Assembly (NCBI GenBank): GCA_949130485.1
Contig: OX422183.1
Location: forward strand, 16,760,420 to 16,824,419
Direction: 5' to 3'
DNA from: Agelas oroides
Lineage: Eukaryota > Porifera > Demospongiae > Agelasida > Agelasidae
Length of the DNA: 64,000 nucleotides
Made by a program: the position numbers and the translations under genes
Part shown: positions 63,081 to 64,000 of the stretch, one piece after another
Numbering within the stretch: the stretch's first letter is position 1
Layout of the letters: every line of letters starts with the position of its first letter
Notes under the pieces: model-generated
Seen by the model: the letters and a program-made list of their open reading frames with translations, nothing else
What the model was told of the DNA's origin: nothing
Database searches by the model: none

Positions 63081-63554
63081 CTTCTTCTTTCATTCTTTCT
63101 TTCTTCTGTCAGTAGCTAACTGTCAGCCAGGCTAGCACGATAACAGCTGTAGCTATTACAACGATTCAAACGCGAAAAAACAGCATAAATCACCGGGTAT
63201 TGCACTCACTACTTATCGTTATCGTAGAACTCGAACTATTCTTCAGTGATTCTCAAGCACTCCGATGTTAATGCTCAGTGCTATACGCCATTTTACTAGA
63301 ATATCATTATTCATAGCAAGTACGCCCTCCGGAAGTTCGACTGAGCACGTGTTTAGATCTAGCTTACCGTGACGACAACAGCCGAAGTCAGGTAAACAGA
63401 CATCGAAGGGTTGTGCATGTTTCCAGGAGAAGTGTTATAAGGTATGTATTGCTAGAGCTGCTGTAAATGAAAGTGTATGTGAGGACTCCCGCAATGAGCA
63501 CATGTAGTTTGCAACTGACTGTAGCTGAAGTCAATTTGTAATCTAGTCAGTTGC
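63081..63554. other. Non-coding spacer
   Basis: No gene seen. A CpG-richer patch at about 63310-63380 may be regulatory, but nothing supports it directly. Confidence 0.4.
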
Positions 63555-63687
63555 TAGTCATATAACCCACCTAGATACGAGGTATACTTGATGGTTAAAA
63601 CACTAGCTGGTACTTGCCAGCTAGTGTTCTAAATTTTCCAGCTGGTATTTTAACCAAGTTATTCGTATCTAGGTGGGCTATATGACT
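63555..63687. repeat. Foldback hairpin element
   Basis: Outer arms tagtcatataacccacctag and its mirror (ctaggtgggctatatgact) enclose ggttaaaa/ttttaacc and a central aacactagctgg / ccagctagtgtt pair. It is about 133 bp and almost fully self-complementary. Confidence 0.85.
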
Positions 63688-64000
63688 CAGAACACTAGCC
63701 ACTGATATTCAATTTTTATTGTCAACTTTCACATTTACAACAATGCATATAGTACACATACAATGTTTACTGCAAGTTGATGGTAGCATTTTGGCTGGTG
63801 TCTTAACATCCTCCTTTTGTGTTGTGCTTCTGAGTTTTCTCCAACGCAGCAAGTAGGAGCCTATTGGTAGCTTGGTATACTCGAACTGCTCTAGTGCAGC
63901 TAGTAGCACTGAGTCAACAGTGCATGGCTTCATTTAAAACTTTTGCACTAGAGGAGGAGGCCACAGAAACGGGTGGTTGTTCAGCTCCATAGACCCCTAT
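63688..64000. other. Window edge, no firm gene
   Basis: A 74-codon minus-strand frame (63709-63933) has no recognisable domain. Nothing else seen. Confidence 0.4.

Noticed and set aside
1-64000. CRISPR arrays, rRNA genes, bacterial-style operons
   Set aside because: None found. All tandem arrays lack spacer-repeat alternation, and gene structure is eukaryotic.

Overview
The window looks like nuclear DNA of a marine invertebrate, most likely a demosponge. It is AT-leaning, with spliceosomal GT-AG introns, long non-coding stretches, dense MITE-like inverted repeats and minisatellites, a DIRS-type tyrosine-recombinase retrotransposon, and animal-type domains (J domain, FYVE-like finger, LRAT/PLAAT, Ig-like exon). 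The sponge call is an inference from the repeat style and gene types; nothing here names a species.

Layout. 0-8 kb is repeat-rich non-coding DNA: three minisatellites, a long perfect hairpin and several short inverted-repeat transposons. 8.3-20.3 kb is copy A of a segmental duplication. It holds a large intronless DnaJ/FYVE-like gene, now cut by one in-frame stop, and, convergent to it, a broken LRAT-domain gene. 22.3-24.9 kb holds a two-exon gene for a secreted, membrane-anchored protein with a CCA-adding/poly(A)-polymerase-type nucleotidyltransferase motif, possibly sharing a promoter with a divergent first exon. 25-35 kb is mostly non-coding. It contains a minisatellite, a probable LINE remnant, two isolated receptor-type exons, and a 573-bp transposon with a 9-bp target duplication that carries the front part of a RecQ-type helicase. 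35.7-46.7 kb and 51.6-52.9 kb form copy B of the duplication: an intact 1743-residue DnaJ/FYVE-like gene and an intact 191-residue LRAT gene, separated by about 5 kb of repeats. 53.05-58.37 kb is an apparently complete DIRS element with gag, RT-RNase H and tyrosine-recombinase frames, inverted terminal repeats and the diagnostic internal complementary region. 58.4-64 kb is nested small transposons without a recognisable gene.

The DnaJ/FYVE-like and LRAT genes were duplicated together in convergent orientation. Both encode proteins with membrane-type segments (a FYVE-like finger and a C-terminal hydrophobic helix in one, a glycine-zipper tail in the other), so a shared membrane role is possible but unproven. 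Copy B is the intact pair; copy A is decaying. The best candidates for undescribed biology are the extracellular nucleotidyltransferase-like protein, the DnaJ/FYVE-like protein with its conserved His-rich C-terminal domain, and the 9-10-bp-TSD transposon family, which ranges from a helicase-carrying member down to a 41-bp member that is almost all terminal repeat.
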